64,000 bases of DNA from CBDFNC01 sp965249895 (GTDB lineage: Bacteria; Pseudomonadota; Gammaproteobacteria; Enterobacterales; CBDFNC01), in the NCBI GenBank assembly GCA_965249895.1, contig CBDFNC010000001.1, positions 186,001 through 250,000 of the forward strand, given 5' to 3'. A model generated the notes under the pieces. The model was not told the origin of the DNA. It saw only the letters and a program-made list of their open reading frames with translations, and made no database searches. Both the position numbers and the translations under genes were made by a program. Shown piece by piece: positions 26,656 to 34,694 of the stretch. The first letter of the stretch is position 1; every line of letters starts with the position of its first letter.

Positions 26656-28005
26656 TTAACAGGCGACCACGTTTATGGCCAGTCCACCTTGTGAGGTTTC
26701 TTTATACTTGCTCATCATATCCAGGCCGGTTTGGCGCATGGTTTCGATGACATCATCCAAATGTACGTGATGAACGCCGTTGCCACGCAGCGCCAGTCGG
26801 CTGGCGTTAATGGCTTTTACTGCGCCCATGGTGTTGCGTTCTATACAGGGAACCTGAACCAGGCCATCTATGGGGTCGCAGGTCAGTCCCAAATTGTGTT
26901 CCATACCGATTTCGGCGGCATTTTCCACTTGCTCCGGGGTGCCGCCCATAGCGGCGGTCAGGCCCGCGGCGGCCATGGAGCAGGCCACACCGATTTCGCC
27001 CTGGCAGCCGACTTCGGCGGCAGAGATTGAAGCATTATTTTTGAAAAGCAGGCCGATAGCCGACGCCGTGGCCAGCAAGGTGCGAATGCCCTGGGTATCG
27101 TCCTGTTGAATAAACTTGTCGTAATAGGCAACCACGGCAGGAATAACACCGGCAGCACCATTTGTGGGTGCCGTCACTACCCGGCCTCCTGCCGCATTTT
27201 CTTCGTTGACGGCCATGGCAAACAAGTTGACCCAGTCCAACATATCCAGGTGTTGTTGCTGCTCTTCTTGCTCATTGAGCTCTTTATATAGTGCCGCCGC
27301 ACGGCGCGGGATATTTAACCCTCCGGGTAGCATGCCGCTTTGCTTGATTCCCCGCTGAATACAGCTGGACATAACGGCCCAGATGTTATCCAGGCCTTGC
27401 TCTGCTTGTTCATTGTCAGTATTGGCAAACATAATCTCGGCAATGCTTTTATTATGTTGCTGGCACAAGCTAAGTAGCTCTTTGGCTGAGCTAAAGGGGT
27501 AGGGGGAAGCAGGCGTTTGCTGTTGCTCTTGCTCGCCCTGCTCAACAATAAAGCCACCACCGACGGAGAAATAAGTGCGTTCAAGCAGTAACTCCCGGTG
27601 TTTGTCGTAGGCTTTTAGCGTCATGCCATTGGGGTGCTGGTCCAGGGATTGTGTGTAGTGGAAGTGAATATCTCGGTCCCATTCGAAACGGATAAAGCAC
27701 TTACCGTTTAGAGGCAGTTCTTTGGCTTCTTGAGCAAGCTTGATATAAAAAGAAATTTGGTCCGGATCAACCTGGGCTGGTGTTTCTCCCATAAGGCCTA
27801 ATACACAAGCGAGGTCTGTAGCGTGGCCTTTCCCGGTTAGCGCCAGAGAGCCGTATAAGTCGACAGTTACACGTTGTACGCCTTGTAACTTTTGCTCCTG
27901 CTCCAGCAGTTCTGCAAAACGCGCTGCAGCAGACATGGGGCCTACCGTATGGGAACTGGAGGGGCCGATCCCAACTTTAAACATATCGAACATGCTATGT
28001 GACAT
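26656..28005 (-). CDS. sdaA: L-serine ammonia-lyase, iron-sulfur type
   Basis: A 449-residue single-chain enzyme. The beta-domain signature G-I-G-P-S-S-S-H-T-V-G-P-M starts near residue 12. The alpha domain shows G-G-R-V-V-T-A-P-T-N-G-A-A-G-V-I-P and E-H-N-L-G-L-T-C-D-P-I-D-G-L-V-Q-V-P-C-I-E-R-N, whose cysteines hold the 4Fe-4S cluster. It deaminates serine to pyruvate. In this operon glycine can be converted to serine by GlyA with one-carbon units from Gcv and then to pyruvate, which looks like a glycine-catabolic route. Confidence 0.95.
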   Translation of the reverse strand: MSHSMFDMFKVGIGPSSSHTVGPMSAAARFAELLEQEQKLQGVQRVTVDLYGSLALTGKGHATDLACVLGLMGETPAQVDPDQISFYIKLAQEAKELPLNGKCFIRFEWDRDIHFHYTQSLDQHPNGMTLKAYDKHRELLLERTYFSVGGGFIVEQGEQEQQQTPASPYPFSSAKELLSLCQQHNKSIAEIMFANTDNEQAEQGLDNIWAVMSSCIQRGIKQSGMLPGGLNIPRRAAALYKELNEQEEQQQHLDMLDWVNLFAMAVNEENAAGGRVVTAPTNGAAGVIPAVVAYYDKFIQQDDTQGIRTLLATASAIGLLFKNNASISAAEVGCQGEIGVACSMAAAGLTAAMGGTPEQVENAAEIGMEHNLGLTCDPIDGLVQVPCIERNTMGAVKAINASRLALRGNGVHHVHLDDVIETMRQTGLDMMSKYKETSQGGLAINVVAC

Positions 28006-28088
28006 AAAAAGCTCTTAGGTAAATGGGCCGATCCCGGCTACTTAACATTTATTCAACATAACGCTCTTTAGTATACAGATCAATAAAT

Positions 28089-28120
28089 AAGTTTCCAATA
28101 GGAAATAAAGTTTCCAAATA
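28089..28120. promoter_or_regulatory. Candidate operator of the glycine operon (TTTCC-type repeats)
   Basis: GTTTCC-AATA-GGAAA forms a short palindrome, and AGTTTCCAA recurs 20 bp further on. The site lies between the divergent sdaA and XRE-cupin genes, about 85 bp upstream of sdaA. It is the best candidate for binding by that regulator; this is inference from position and symmetry. Confidence 0.5.
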
Positions 28121-28229
28121 TGTTTGCTGTGTAGTGATCCCGGTACTTTTACCCCAAGCTGTGCCTGTGTCACAATAAAGTGGACTAGCGGATAATCAGC
28201 AGGAGCGGCAGTAAGTCGCATATATTGAG

Positions 28230-28856
28230 ATGAGTGAAGAGCAGAAACAGGATGTTTACCCATCCATGTCTTTAACCAAAGGGGCTGACGGCACGAACAT
28301 CGAGCCATTGCAGCTGGGACAAAGACTGAAAGAAATTCGCGTTGCCAATAAGCTTACTTTAGAAGAGGCAAGCAAGCTCACGGGACTGGCGCGATCTACT
28401 CTGTCCAAAATTGAGAATGAGCAGATCTCGCCGACCTTTAGCGCCATGCAAAAATTGGCAGCCGGGTTGAGCATTGATATTCCCCAGCTTTTTTCCGCGC
28501 CAAAGCAGGCCCAGGCCACAGGTCGCAGAGATATTACCCGAGCAGGTGAGGGCAAGCAGCACCCTACTGCGACTTATGAGCACGAACTGTTGGCTACACA
28601 ACTTACCAATAAGAAGATGATGCCGTTTAAATCGCGGGTACATGCTCGATCTTTTGCAGATTACCCGGACTGGGTTCGCCATGATGGCGAGGAGTTTTTG
28701 CTGGTCATTGAAGGGGAAGTTCAGTTTTTCTCCGAGTTTTATAAACCAGTGTGTCTGGCTGTTGGCGACAGTGTTTATTATGACGCAGCGATGGGGCATG
28801 TATTGGTGTCGAGCAGCGAGGAAGATGCATTAGTGCTTTGGGTGACTGCCAAATAA
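28230..28856 (+). CDS. XRE-cupin transcriptional regulator
   Basis: A 208-residue protein. An XRE helix-turn-helix spans about residues 27-82 (L-G-Q-R-L-K-E-I-R, L-T-L-E-E-A-S-K-L-T-G-L-A-R-S-T-L-S-K-I-E). A small cupin effector domain spans about 125-205 (H-D-G-E-E-F-L-L-V-I-E-G-E-V-Q-F). The gene is divergent from the sdaA operon across 224 bp. XRE-cupin proteins usually regulate adjacent amino-acid or amine catabolic genes in response to a small ligand; here glycine or serine is the obvious guess. Confidence 0.88.
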   Translation: MSEEQKQDVYPSMSLTKGADGTNIEPLQLGQRLKEIRVANKLTLEEASKLTGLARSTLSKIENEQISPTFSAMQKLAAGLSIDIPQLFSAPKQAQATGRRDITRAGEGKQHPTATYEHELLATQLTNKKMMPFKSRVHARSFADYPDWVRHDGEEFLLVIEGEVQFFSEFYKPVCLAVGDSVYYDAAMGHVLVSSSEEDALVLWVTAK

Positions 28857-28893
28857 GCCCTTTCAATTATCATATCTAGTTTTGCTATTAAAC

Positions 28894-28930
28894 GCCGGAA
28901 GGTCAGGTAACTGGCCTTCCGGCTGTTTTT
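28894..28930 (+). terminator. Rho-independent terminator of the XRE-cupin gene
   Basis: GCCGGAAGG with its exact complement CCTTCCGGC around a 12-base loop that can pair further, followed by TGTTTTT. It lies 37 bp after the stop codon. Confidence 0.9.
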
Positions 28931-29369
28931 ATCCTGAAATACTGTGTTAGTCAATTTATGACCCTACTTGGCTATTTATACGATTACGCCCATGGCTATC
29001 ACACCTATATGAATTTATTGGACTTTGTACAAGGCCTGATTATCCAGAGAGATAATCAGATACTGACAATATTCTGAAAGTGGCCCCCAGAGTCATTCCC
29101 TGAAACTCTGCCTTGTCATTCCCTCGCACGTGGTGGTCCGACATCTCGGAATCCAGTGGCTTAACCGCGATCACGGAGCACGCTAAAAGTCACTGGACCG
29201 AGATGTCGGACCATACCAGACAAGCTGACAATGACAGAGGGCGCTGTGATAGTGATAACTAACTAAAACCCAATATACGCGATAAGTCTTGCGCGCTAAA
29301 AATACGACTTCAGAATAAACATACGAGTTTCAGAGCGGGCACTAGCTAACTTGTTTACCAAGAGAGAGG
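28931..29369. other. Non-coding gap containing a reversed MITE copy
   Basis: No gene seen. The palindromic repeat at about 29097-29268 accounts for most of it. Confidence 0.5.
29097..29268 (-). repeat. MITE-like palindromic element, reversed and partly truncated copy
   Basis: From CCCTGAAAC the sequence runs through GTCATTCCCTCGCACGTGG, GGTCCGACATCTCGG and CAAGCTGACAATGACAG to GTGATAGTGATAACTAACT. These blocks match, in reverse, the elements at 48880-49124 and 33304-33532. The two halves pair (GGTCCGACATCTCGG with CCGAGATGTCGGACC), so the RNA would form a long imperfect hairpin. The ends are less complete than in the other copies. Confidence 0.75.
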
Positions 29370-29404
29370 TTGACATAAAATGTCATGTGAGACATATTAT
29401 GTCT
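29370..29404 (+). promoter_or_regulatory. Promoter overlapped by two tandem 15-bp palindromes
   Basis: TTGACA at 29370-29375 is a consensus -35; TATTAT at 29395-29400 is a plausible -10 with 19-bp spacing. TGACATAAAATGTCA (29371-29385) and AGACATATTATGTCT (29390-29404) are palindromes with 3-bp centres, 19 bp apart. They cover the core promoter, which suggests tight repression of the next gene by an unidentified dimeric regulator. Confidence 0.6.
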
Positions 29405-29456
29405 GAGTGTTATTAGGATCACCTGACAAGATTTAACTCTGTTTAAGGATAAAAAG

Positions 29457-29753
29457 ATGGCTATTTTTCAATTTTTCAAACACAGCGAAAGTAAATTACT
29501 TACCCACGTCAATGTAACTTCAGAAACTTTCTACGTTGAAAAGCAGCAATTACTTGCACAGGGTTTTGAAGTCTTCGGAGACTATATTCAAGCGGCTACG
29601 AGTGAAGAAGCACGGAAGAAAGCTGCGGCACCTAATCAGCAAGCCGTTGAACAGTATATTATTGCGACTCCTGAGTCCGGTATTTTTTATACGTTGAAAG
29701 AAATGTACAGCTTCATTGTTCGCCAGTTCAAAAGCAAAAAAGTAAGTAGTTAA
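29457..29753 (+). CDS. Hypothetical protein
   Basis: A 98-residue soluble protein with AAGGA eight bases before the ATG. It begins M-A-I-F-Q-F-F-K-H and has an even mix of charged and aromatic residues, no signal peptide and no membrane segment. I do not recognise the family. A strong promoter with paired palindromes lies about 55 bp upstream, so it is probably a regulated single gene. Confidence 0.7.
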   Translation: MAIFQFFKHSESKLLTHVNVTSETFYVEKQQLLAQGFEVFGDYIQAATSEEARKKAAAPNQQAVEQYIIATPESGIFYTLKEMYSFIVRQFKSKKVSS

Positions 29754-30354
29754 TTCGCATCGGCAGGGTGATATGCCAGAGTCACTATTATAAATGCAAA
29801 CTTAAATGTGAATATTTGTCTTACCTGAAGGGCAGCTTTTTTGACTATGTGTAACGTTTTTTCCGACGAATCATCTGTCAGTGAGGATCCGGGATGTGGC
29901 TGCTCCTCTGATTAGGCCAAAAATATATAATTGGCTCCAGGTAAAAAGAAGAGAGAAAACGAGCAGTCGCTCGGTCAGACAGAGAATATATTGGCCAATA
30001 AAGACATAGGTAGCTGAGTTCAAATTATCCTTTGATAAACAGCGTTTAGCCGGAAATGTCGACCTAGTCGCACCTGATTGGTTACTTCTATTACTGAATA
30101 TCTTTTGTTAAAAATACCACTCTGAAAAATATCCTACCAACCCACGTGTTAACTGGGTCTCAGTTGAACATATTGAGTTTACTAAAATAACCATATTTTA
30201 CTATATTGAAAAAATTCCCTATATTAATTACTTTTTTCCTATCGGAAACTTTTGCACGGCTTAATTATAACAATTCCAATCGCGCAGGGCTGCAAACACA
30301 TCCTGTCCAATCAATCTGCTGTGAGAGGAGACGCGATGAAAGTGCGAAAGCAGA
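29754..30354. other. Gap between the hypothetical gene and gcvT
   Basis: No supportable full gene. A 22-codon frame (29847-29915) ends with a Cys-Gly-Cys motif but lacks a clear ribosome binding site. I looked for a glycine riboswitch before gcvT and saw none. Confidence 0.4.
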
Positions 30355-30496
30355 GATCAGCCAGTTTAACGCTATGGTGGCTATCCATAACTTGATCGCT
30401 ATCGCGCTATTAAGTCCTGTGGTATTTAAGTTAACCCGTGAACACTTTGGTAAAAATGATGAAAACTCATCAAAAGAGGCTGCTGAAAGCCAATAA
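30355..30496 (+). pseudogene. C-terminal remnant of a sodium:alanine/glycine symporter (AGCS)
   Basis: About 45 codons read F-N-A-M-V-A-I-H-N-L-I-A-I-A-L-L-S-P-V-V and continue into F-K-L-T-R-E-H-F, the typical last helix and tail of AGCS transporters. The frame is open from 30206, but the upstream part does not resemble the family and there is no ATG start. The rest of the transporter is missing. Its place before gcvT suggests a glycine/alanine uptake gene once stood here. Confidence 0.55.
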
Positions 30497-30568
30497 CTGA
30501 AACACTTTGTTTCGTAACTTGATAACATTCAGGCCACAATTAAAAAGTGGCCTGCGGAGTTCCAAATA

Positions 30569-31687
30569 ATGACTGAACCATTAGCTAAAACCCCTTTGCA
30601 TTCTCTACATATTGAATCTGGCGCCAAAATGGTGCCTTTTGCTGGTTATGCTATGCCGGTGCAATATGCCTTAGGAGTGCGTAAAGAACATTTGTTTACC
30701 CGAGAAAATGCCGGTTTGTTTGATGTATCTCATATGGGGCAGCTCAAGCTACACGGAGCGGGTGCGGCAGCAGCTTTGGAAGCTCTGGTTCCTGTAGACA
30801 TCATAGATCTACCTGCAGGCAAGCAGCGTTACGCTCTGTTCACTAACGAGCAAGGTGGACTACAGGACGATTTGATGGTGACGAACATGGGCGATCATCT
30901 GTTTGTGGTCGTAAATGCTGCCTGTAAAGATCAGGATATCAAACATCTGCAAGATAACTTGCCTGCCGATGTGAAACTTGAAGTAATTAAAGATCGTGCC
31001 TTGGTGGCCCTGCAGGGTCCAAAAGCGGCAGAGATACTGGCTAAGTTAAACCCCGCTGTGTCAGGTATGGTGTTTATGGACGCTAAAATCGTAGATCTTT
31101 TGGGTGCCGATTGCGTGGTAAGCCGCTCTGGTTATACGGGTGAAGATGGTTACGAGATCTCTGTTCCTGCCGATAAAGCCGAAGAGCTGGCCAAAGTGCT
31201 ACTGGCAAGTGACGATGTTGAATTTGTCGGTCTGGGCGCCCGTGATTCTTTAAGACTGGAATGTGGACTGTGCCTGTACGGCCATGACATCGACCAGACA
31301 ACAACTCCGGTTGAAGCTAGCCTGCTTTGGGCTATCAGCAAAAACCGCCGTACCGATGGCGAACGTGCGGGCGGTTTCCCGGGGGCAGATATCATCTTGT
31401 CCCAGATAGTGACCAAAGATGTGAGCCGTAAGCGTGTTGGCCTGGTTGGTCAAAGCAAAGCGCCGGTTCGTGAAGGCAGCAAGTTATTTGACGCCAACGA
31501 CAATGAAATTGGTATTGTAACCAGTGGTACTGCTGGCCCTAATAAGGGCGCTCCGGTTGCTATGGCTTATGTTCAAACAGACTATGCCAAGCTGGACACC
31601 GAAATTTTCGCCGAAGTTCGCGGTAAGCGTCTGGCGATGAAAGTTGAAAAAATGCCGTTTGTACCACAGCGTTACTATCGCGGTTAA
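30569..31687 (+). CDS. gcvT: Glycine cleavage system T protein (aminomethyltransferase)
   Basis: A 372-residue GcvT. Landmarks are V-P-F-A-G-Y-A-M-P-V-Q-Y near residue 21, G-L-F-D-V-S-H-M-G-Q near 50, S-R-S-G-Y-T-G-E-D-G-Y-E-I-S near 180, and D-S-L-R-L-E-C-G-L-C-L-Y-G. It releases ammonia from the aminomethylated H protein and makes 5,10-methylene-THF. It lies about 2.6 kb from sdaA, in opposite orientation to gcvH-gcvP, rather than in the usual gcvTHP operon. Confidence 0.97.
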   Translation: MTEPLAKTPLHSLHIESGAKMVPFAGYAMPVQYALGVRKEHLFTRENAGLFDVSHMGQLKLHGAGAAAALEALVPVDIIDLPAGKQRYALFTNEQGGLQDDLMVTNMGDHLFVVVNAACKDQDIKHLQDNLPADVKLEVIKDRALVALQGPKAAEILAKLNPAVSGMVFMDAKIVDLLGADCVVSRSGYTGEDGYEISVPADKAEELAKVLLASDDVEFVGLGARDSLRLECGLCLYGHDIDQTTTPVEASLLWAISKNRRTDGERAGGFPGADIILSQIVTKDVSRKRVGLVGQSKAPVREGSKLFDANDNEIGIVTSGTAGPNKGAPVAMAYVQTDYAKLDTEIFAEVRGKRLAMKVEKMPFVPQRYYRG

Positions 31688-31710
31688 TTTTTATAGTACT
31701 CACAGTGATT

Positions 31711-31746
31711 AAAAAGTGGCTTGCACCTGGTGTAAGCCACTTTTTT
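31711..31746 (+). terminator. Rho-independent terminator of gcvT
   Basis: AAAAAGTGGCTTGCACC and its near-perfect complement ending in TTTTTT, 24 bp after the stop. Confidence 0.92.
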
Positions 31747-32029
31747 ATGTCTGGTATTTCAAAAGCAGCTGCTAATACTGGTGCAATAGCTAACCCTTAC
31801 TTAACCTGCGGGTTGCTTGCCAAAAATCAGGGTGTTAATAATTTCGACAGCTATATGATTGAACAGTACTCATTAAGCCGAAAACCCAGAGTGACTTAAG
31901 CTTTAATAAATGCTTTGTTCAGCCAAATCAGGATTGGCTACATCAAGTTTGATGGTAAAACCAAGGCATGTAAATCGGTAGGAAAGTTGATAATCCGCTG
32001 CCAGAAAACAGCGGGCTTAAGGAAAAAGC
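31747..32029. other. Gap between gcvT and the PEP-CTERM gene
   Basis: No gene seen. The right part contains the terminator-like hairpin of the PEP-CTERM gene. Confidence 0.5.
31995..32014 (-). terminator. Hairpin downstream of the PEP-CTERM gene
   Basis: CCGCTG-8-CAGCGG. The decayed second copy at 33083-33102 has CTGCTG-8-CAGCAG, a paired C-G to T-A change that keeps the stem intact. Confidence 0.6.
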
Positions 32030-32689
32030 TTAGCCTTTACGTTTGCGGCTTGCCGCTATGCCAGCAACCCCCATCAATAGCAGTGCAAATGAAGCTGGTT
32101 CGGGGACAGATGCCGTTCTTACCAGAGCGACGCCACCAGCTGGAGCGGGGAATGTATCATTCATTATATCTTTAAAAAAACTTACGCTACCAGGTATGGG
32201 AAATATGAAGCTAACATCATCTACTACAGAGGCAATGTTATAAAGGCCATCCCCATCCATATCCGAACCAAATAATGCAGATGAACCTTCAACTACAAAT
32301 GGCCCTGGTATCGCGGTATTCGTATTCCCAAAGATAGAAATAAATTTCCTATCTTTTTCATCAGGGTTTTCACCAGGGGTACTTCCCGTGAAGTGGTGCT
32401 GAATTAATGACTCATTGCTAGTGAAGGTAAAACCAAAGTCAAACGAGTTAAATAGTGTGCTCATCTGCTGGTTGCTTGCCAGTTGCCAGCCATCATTAGC
32501 GTAAGTGCTTAAGGCCTGGTCAATAGATTGACCTATTGTTTCGTCCCATTGCAACCACTCCAATCCACCACCCTTAACAATATTGGTGTTGGTATCGTGG
32601 GAATAACCTGCATATTCGATGGTGGCAGCAGAAGCGGTATTAATGGATAGCACTAAGGCACAAGCAGTCAATAAACGTTTCAAAATCAT
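32030..32689 (-). CDS. PEP-CTERM sorting-domain exported protein
   Basis: A 219-residue protein with a signal peptide (likely cut after A-S-A). The final 25 residues are a PEP-CTERM tail: V-P-E-P-A-S-F, a hydrophobic run L-L-L-M-G-V-A-G-I-A and a basic R-K-R-K-G end. Such tails are recognised by exosortase in bacteria that make exopolysaccharide, so an exosortase should be encoded elsewhere. The body contains G-L-E-W-L-Q-W-D-E-T, seen in many PEP-CTERM proteins of unknown function. A decayed partial copy follows at 33.0-33.3 kb. Confidence 0.92.
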   Translation of the reverse strand: MILKRLLTACALVLSINTASAATIEYAGYSHDTNTNIVKGGGLEWLQWDETIGQSIDQALSTYANDGWQLASNQQMSTLFNSFDFGFTFTSNESLIQHHFTGSTPGENPDEKDRKFISIFGNTNTAIPGPFVVEGSSALFGSDMDGDGLYNIASVVDDVSFIFPIPGSVSFFKDIMNDTFPAPAGGVALVRTASVPEPASFALLLMGVAGIAASRKRKG

Positions 32690-33044
32690 ATCGTTATTAA
32701 TCCTTTATCAAAATAAAAAACGGATAATCTAAAAGCAAGCAATACGCCAGAATGTTAACAGGTTGTTTTTTATATGGTTTCTTGGATATGGTAATTTGTC
32801 TGAATATCAGACTGTTAATAATATCGACATCAGTATTGTTTGATATTCAAACAATACTGATTAGTCCGAATAGCTTGAGTTTTAAGAAATGTTCCTAGCA
32901 GCCTGTCCTGGTGCGCTTCGTGGGGAAAAGGAAAACCCTACAAACGCTGAAATATTGAGAGTTACCCAAGCTAGGGTCCGTTAAAAATATCGACAACAAG
33001 AGGAGTTGGGTATTAACCAGTACTCAATTGGCCATGGAAATTAG
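32690..33044. other. AT-rich gap upstream of the PEP-CTERM gene
   Basis: No gene seen. TGAATATCAGACTG and GATATTCAAACAAT repeats near 32800-32860 are loosely palindromic. A solo MITE end (CTAGGGTCCG) lies near 32970. Confidence 0.4.
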
Positions 33045-33303
33045 GTGGTAAAGGCATGTATATCGGTAGAAAAGTTGATCATCTGCTGCCAGAAAGCAGC
33101 AGACTTGAGGAAAAGGCTTAGGTATTGCACTTATTCTTGCTGCTTTCCAGCAACAGCGAACAAAAATAGTACAAAGTAAGCTTCCCTTCACCAGACGTAA
33201 TTCCCATCCAGTGGAGCTGGCCTGTGCTTTCAAAGCTATTAATCATAATACCCAAATCAAACACGTTAAATAGCGTGCTTATCTGTCAGTTGCTTGCCAA
33301 TAG
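33045..33303 (-). pseudogene. Decayed partial copy of the PEP-CTERM gene and its 3' region
   Basis: Several blocks match the intact gene: the downstream region (GGCATGTA-ATCGGTAG-AAAGTTGAT and the hairpin), part of the tail-coding region, and a segment near 33250-33300 matching codons for the F-N-S-F-D-F stretch. Intervening sequence is deleted or diverged. The right end abuts a MITE. Confidence 0.6.
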
Positions 33304-33532
33304 CTAGGGCCCACCCTGAAACACACACATTCGTTCTTCAGTCATATTCTTAGAACGAGATACTTGTCGTTTTGCAAAGGCCTAAAGTTAGTCACTACTA
33401 TCTCAGCGCCTCCTGTCATTGTCAGCTTGCCTGGCAATCCAGTGTCTTTTAGCGCACGCCGAGATCGCGGTAAAGCCGCTGGATTCCCTCGTGCGAGGGA
33501 ATGACAAGATAGCGTTTCAGGACGGACCCTAG
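33304..33532 (+). mobile_element. MITE-like element, complete copy 1
   Basis: 229 bp bounded by CTAGGGCCCACCCTGAAAC and an inverted CTAGGGTCCGTCCTGAAAC (16 of 19 matching). Inside is the GTCATTGTCAGCTTG…GAGGGAATGAC palindrome. There is no coding capacity, so a transposase must act in trans. A further solo left end follows immediately at 33533-33551. Confidence 0.8.
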
Positions 33533-33581
33533 CTAGGGCCCACCCTGAAACACAGGAATAGGTAAGTTGACCTGTATTTCA

Positions 33582-33609
33582 GTAGGGGCCGAACAAGTTC
33601 GTCTCCTAC
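33582..33609. repeat. REP-like palindrome
   Basis: GTAGGGGCCGAAC-AA-GTTCGTCTCCTAC, a variant of the GTAGGAG…CTCCTAC element seen at 47185 and 51530. Confidence 0.65.
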
Positions 33610-33726
33610 CCTTCCTCCGGGATCTGTTACCCAGGTTTGACTGGTCCCCTAATTCACCCTAGCTTTCCAATCGATTGTTTTATATAAAGTAATAATTTCT
33701 GATCACTAAGTATTGAGGGAAGTTAC

Positions 33727-34685
33727 ATGGAAAAGGCCTTGGAAGAGCTGGACCTCAACCTGCTAAAAGTATTTGTGGTGTTATTGCAGGAGCCCAATAC
33801 CACCCGGGTGGCGGAGCAGTTAAAAATGAGTCAGTCCGCTGTAAGCAGGGCATTGCAGCGGCTTAGGGAGTTTTTCAGGATGAACTTTTCGTCCGTACTT
33901 CAAGGGGACTAAAACCCACAGCCAGGGCCGATCTATTGTCGCAAACCCTTCCTGATTTACTGCAATGTATTGCCAGAGCGATCACCGATGAAAGTCAGTT
34001 GGACCCGTCGGAGTTATCTGGCAGGTTTACAATTGCGCTGGATGCCTTGGTGTTTTATGCCATAGGCGGCGAGTTATTGGACAGGCTAAATATACTGGCA
34101 GCTAATTTAAGAGTGGTCCTGCTGCAGTGGGATAGTGGCACAGCTCACCAGCTGGTTAATAGTGAAGTCCAGTTAGGAGTTAACCTTTACCCCATTGAAG
34201 TTTCAAAGGAGTTATTGCAAAGGCCCATTTGCAGCTATGAATACAGGGTGTTGTGCGCAGAGGATCACCCCTTGAAGGAGAAGATGCTGGGGCTCGATGA
34301 GTTGGCTAAATATCCTTTTGTCAGCCTAATCATCCCCGAATATAGCCGTTATCAACCACAAATGTACCGGCTGTTAAAGCGCTACAGGGTCAGGCCAAAG
34401 GTGACGGCCAGGTCGGCCCAGCTACAGCCACTACTCGATATGCTGCTTAAGCGGGAGCTTTTGTTTCCCTGCGTGAACTTTAACAAATTTAATGAATTAA
34501 GTGGGTTTCGTACGCTTACTTTGGATCCGGAGATCCAGTTACCCGAAAGCCGCTCATCGGTTTTTTATCACTACAGGTATCGCAACCATCCGACATATCT
34601 CTGGATGGAAGCTGAGCTTGCCAAACTCTTGCAGCAAAACCATCCAGAAAGTGATGTCGGTAATGAAAAACCGGTAAAGACTTAA
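33727..34685 (+). pseudogene. LysR-family regulator with one frameshift
   Basis: The first 50 codons give an intact helix-turn-helix (T-T-R-V-A-E-Q-L-K-M-S-Q-S-A-V-S-R-A-L-Q-R-L-R). A single lost base near 33877 then shifts the frame; restoring it gives D-E-L-F-V-R-T-S-R-G-L-K-P-T-A-R-A-D-L-L and continues through a full effector domain to 34685. Everything else looks sound, so this is either a recent mutation or a sequencing error. As written, the product would stop at 33912. Confidence 0.85.
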
Positions 34686-34694
34686 ATGAACCTA

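Noticed and set aside
30000..30568. Glycine riboswitch before gcvT or before sdaA
   Set aside because: The conserved aptamer core could not be found in either leader, on either strand, by eye.
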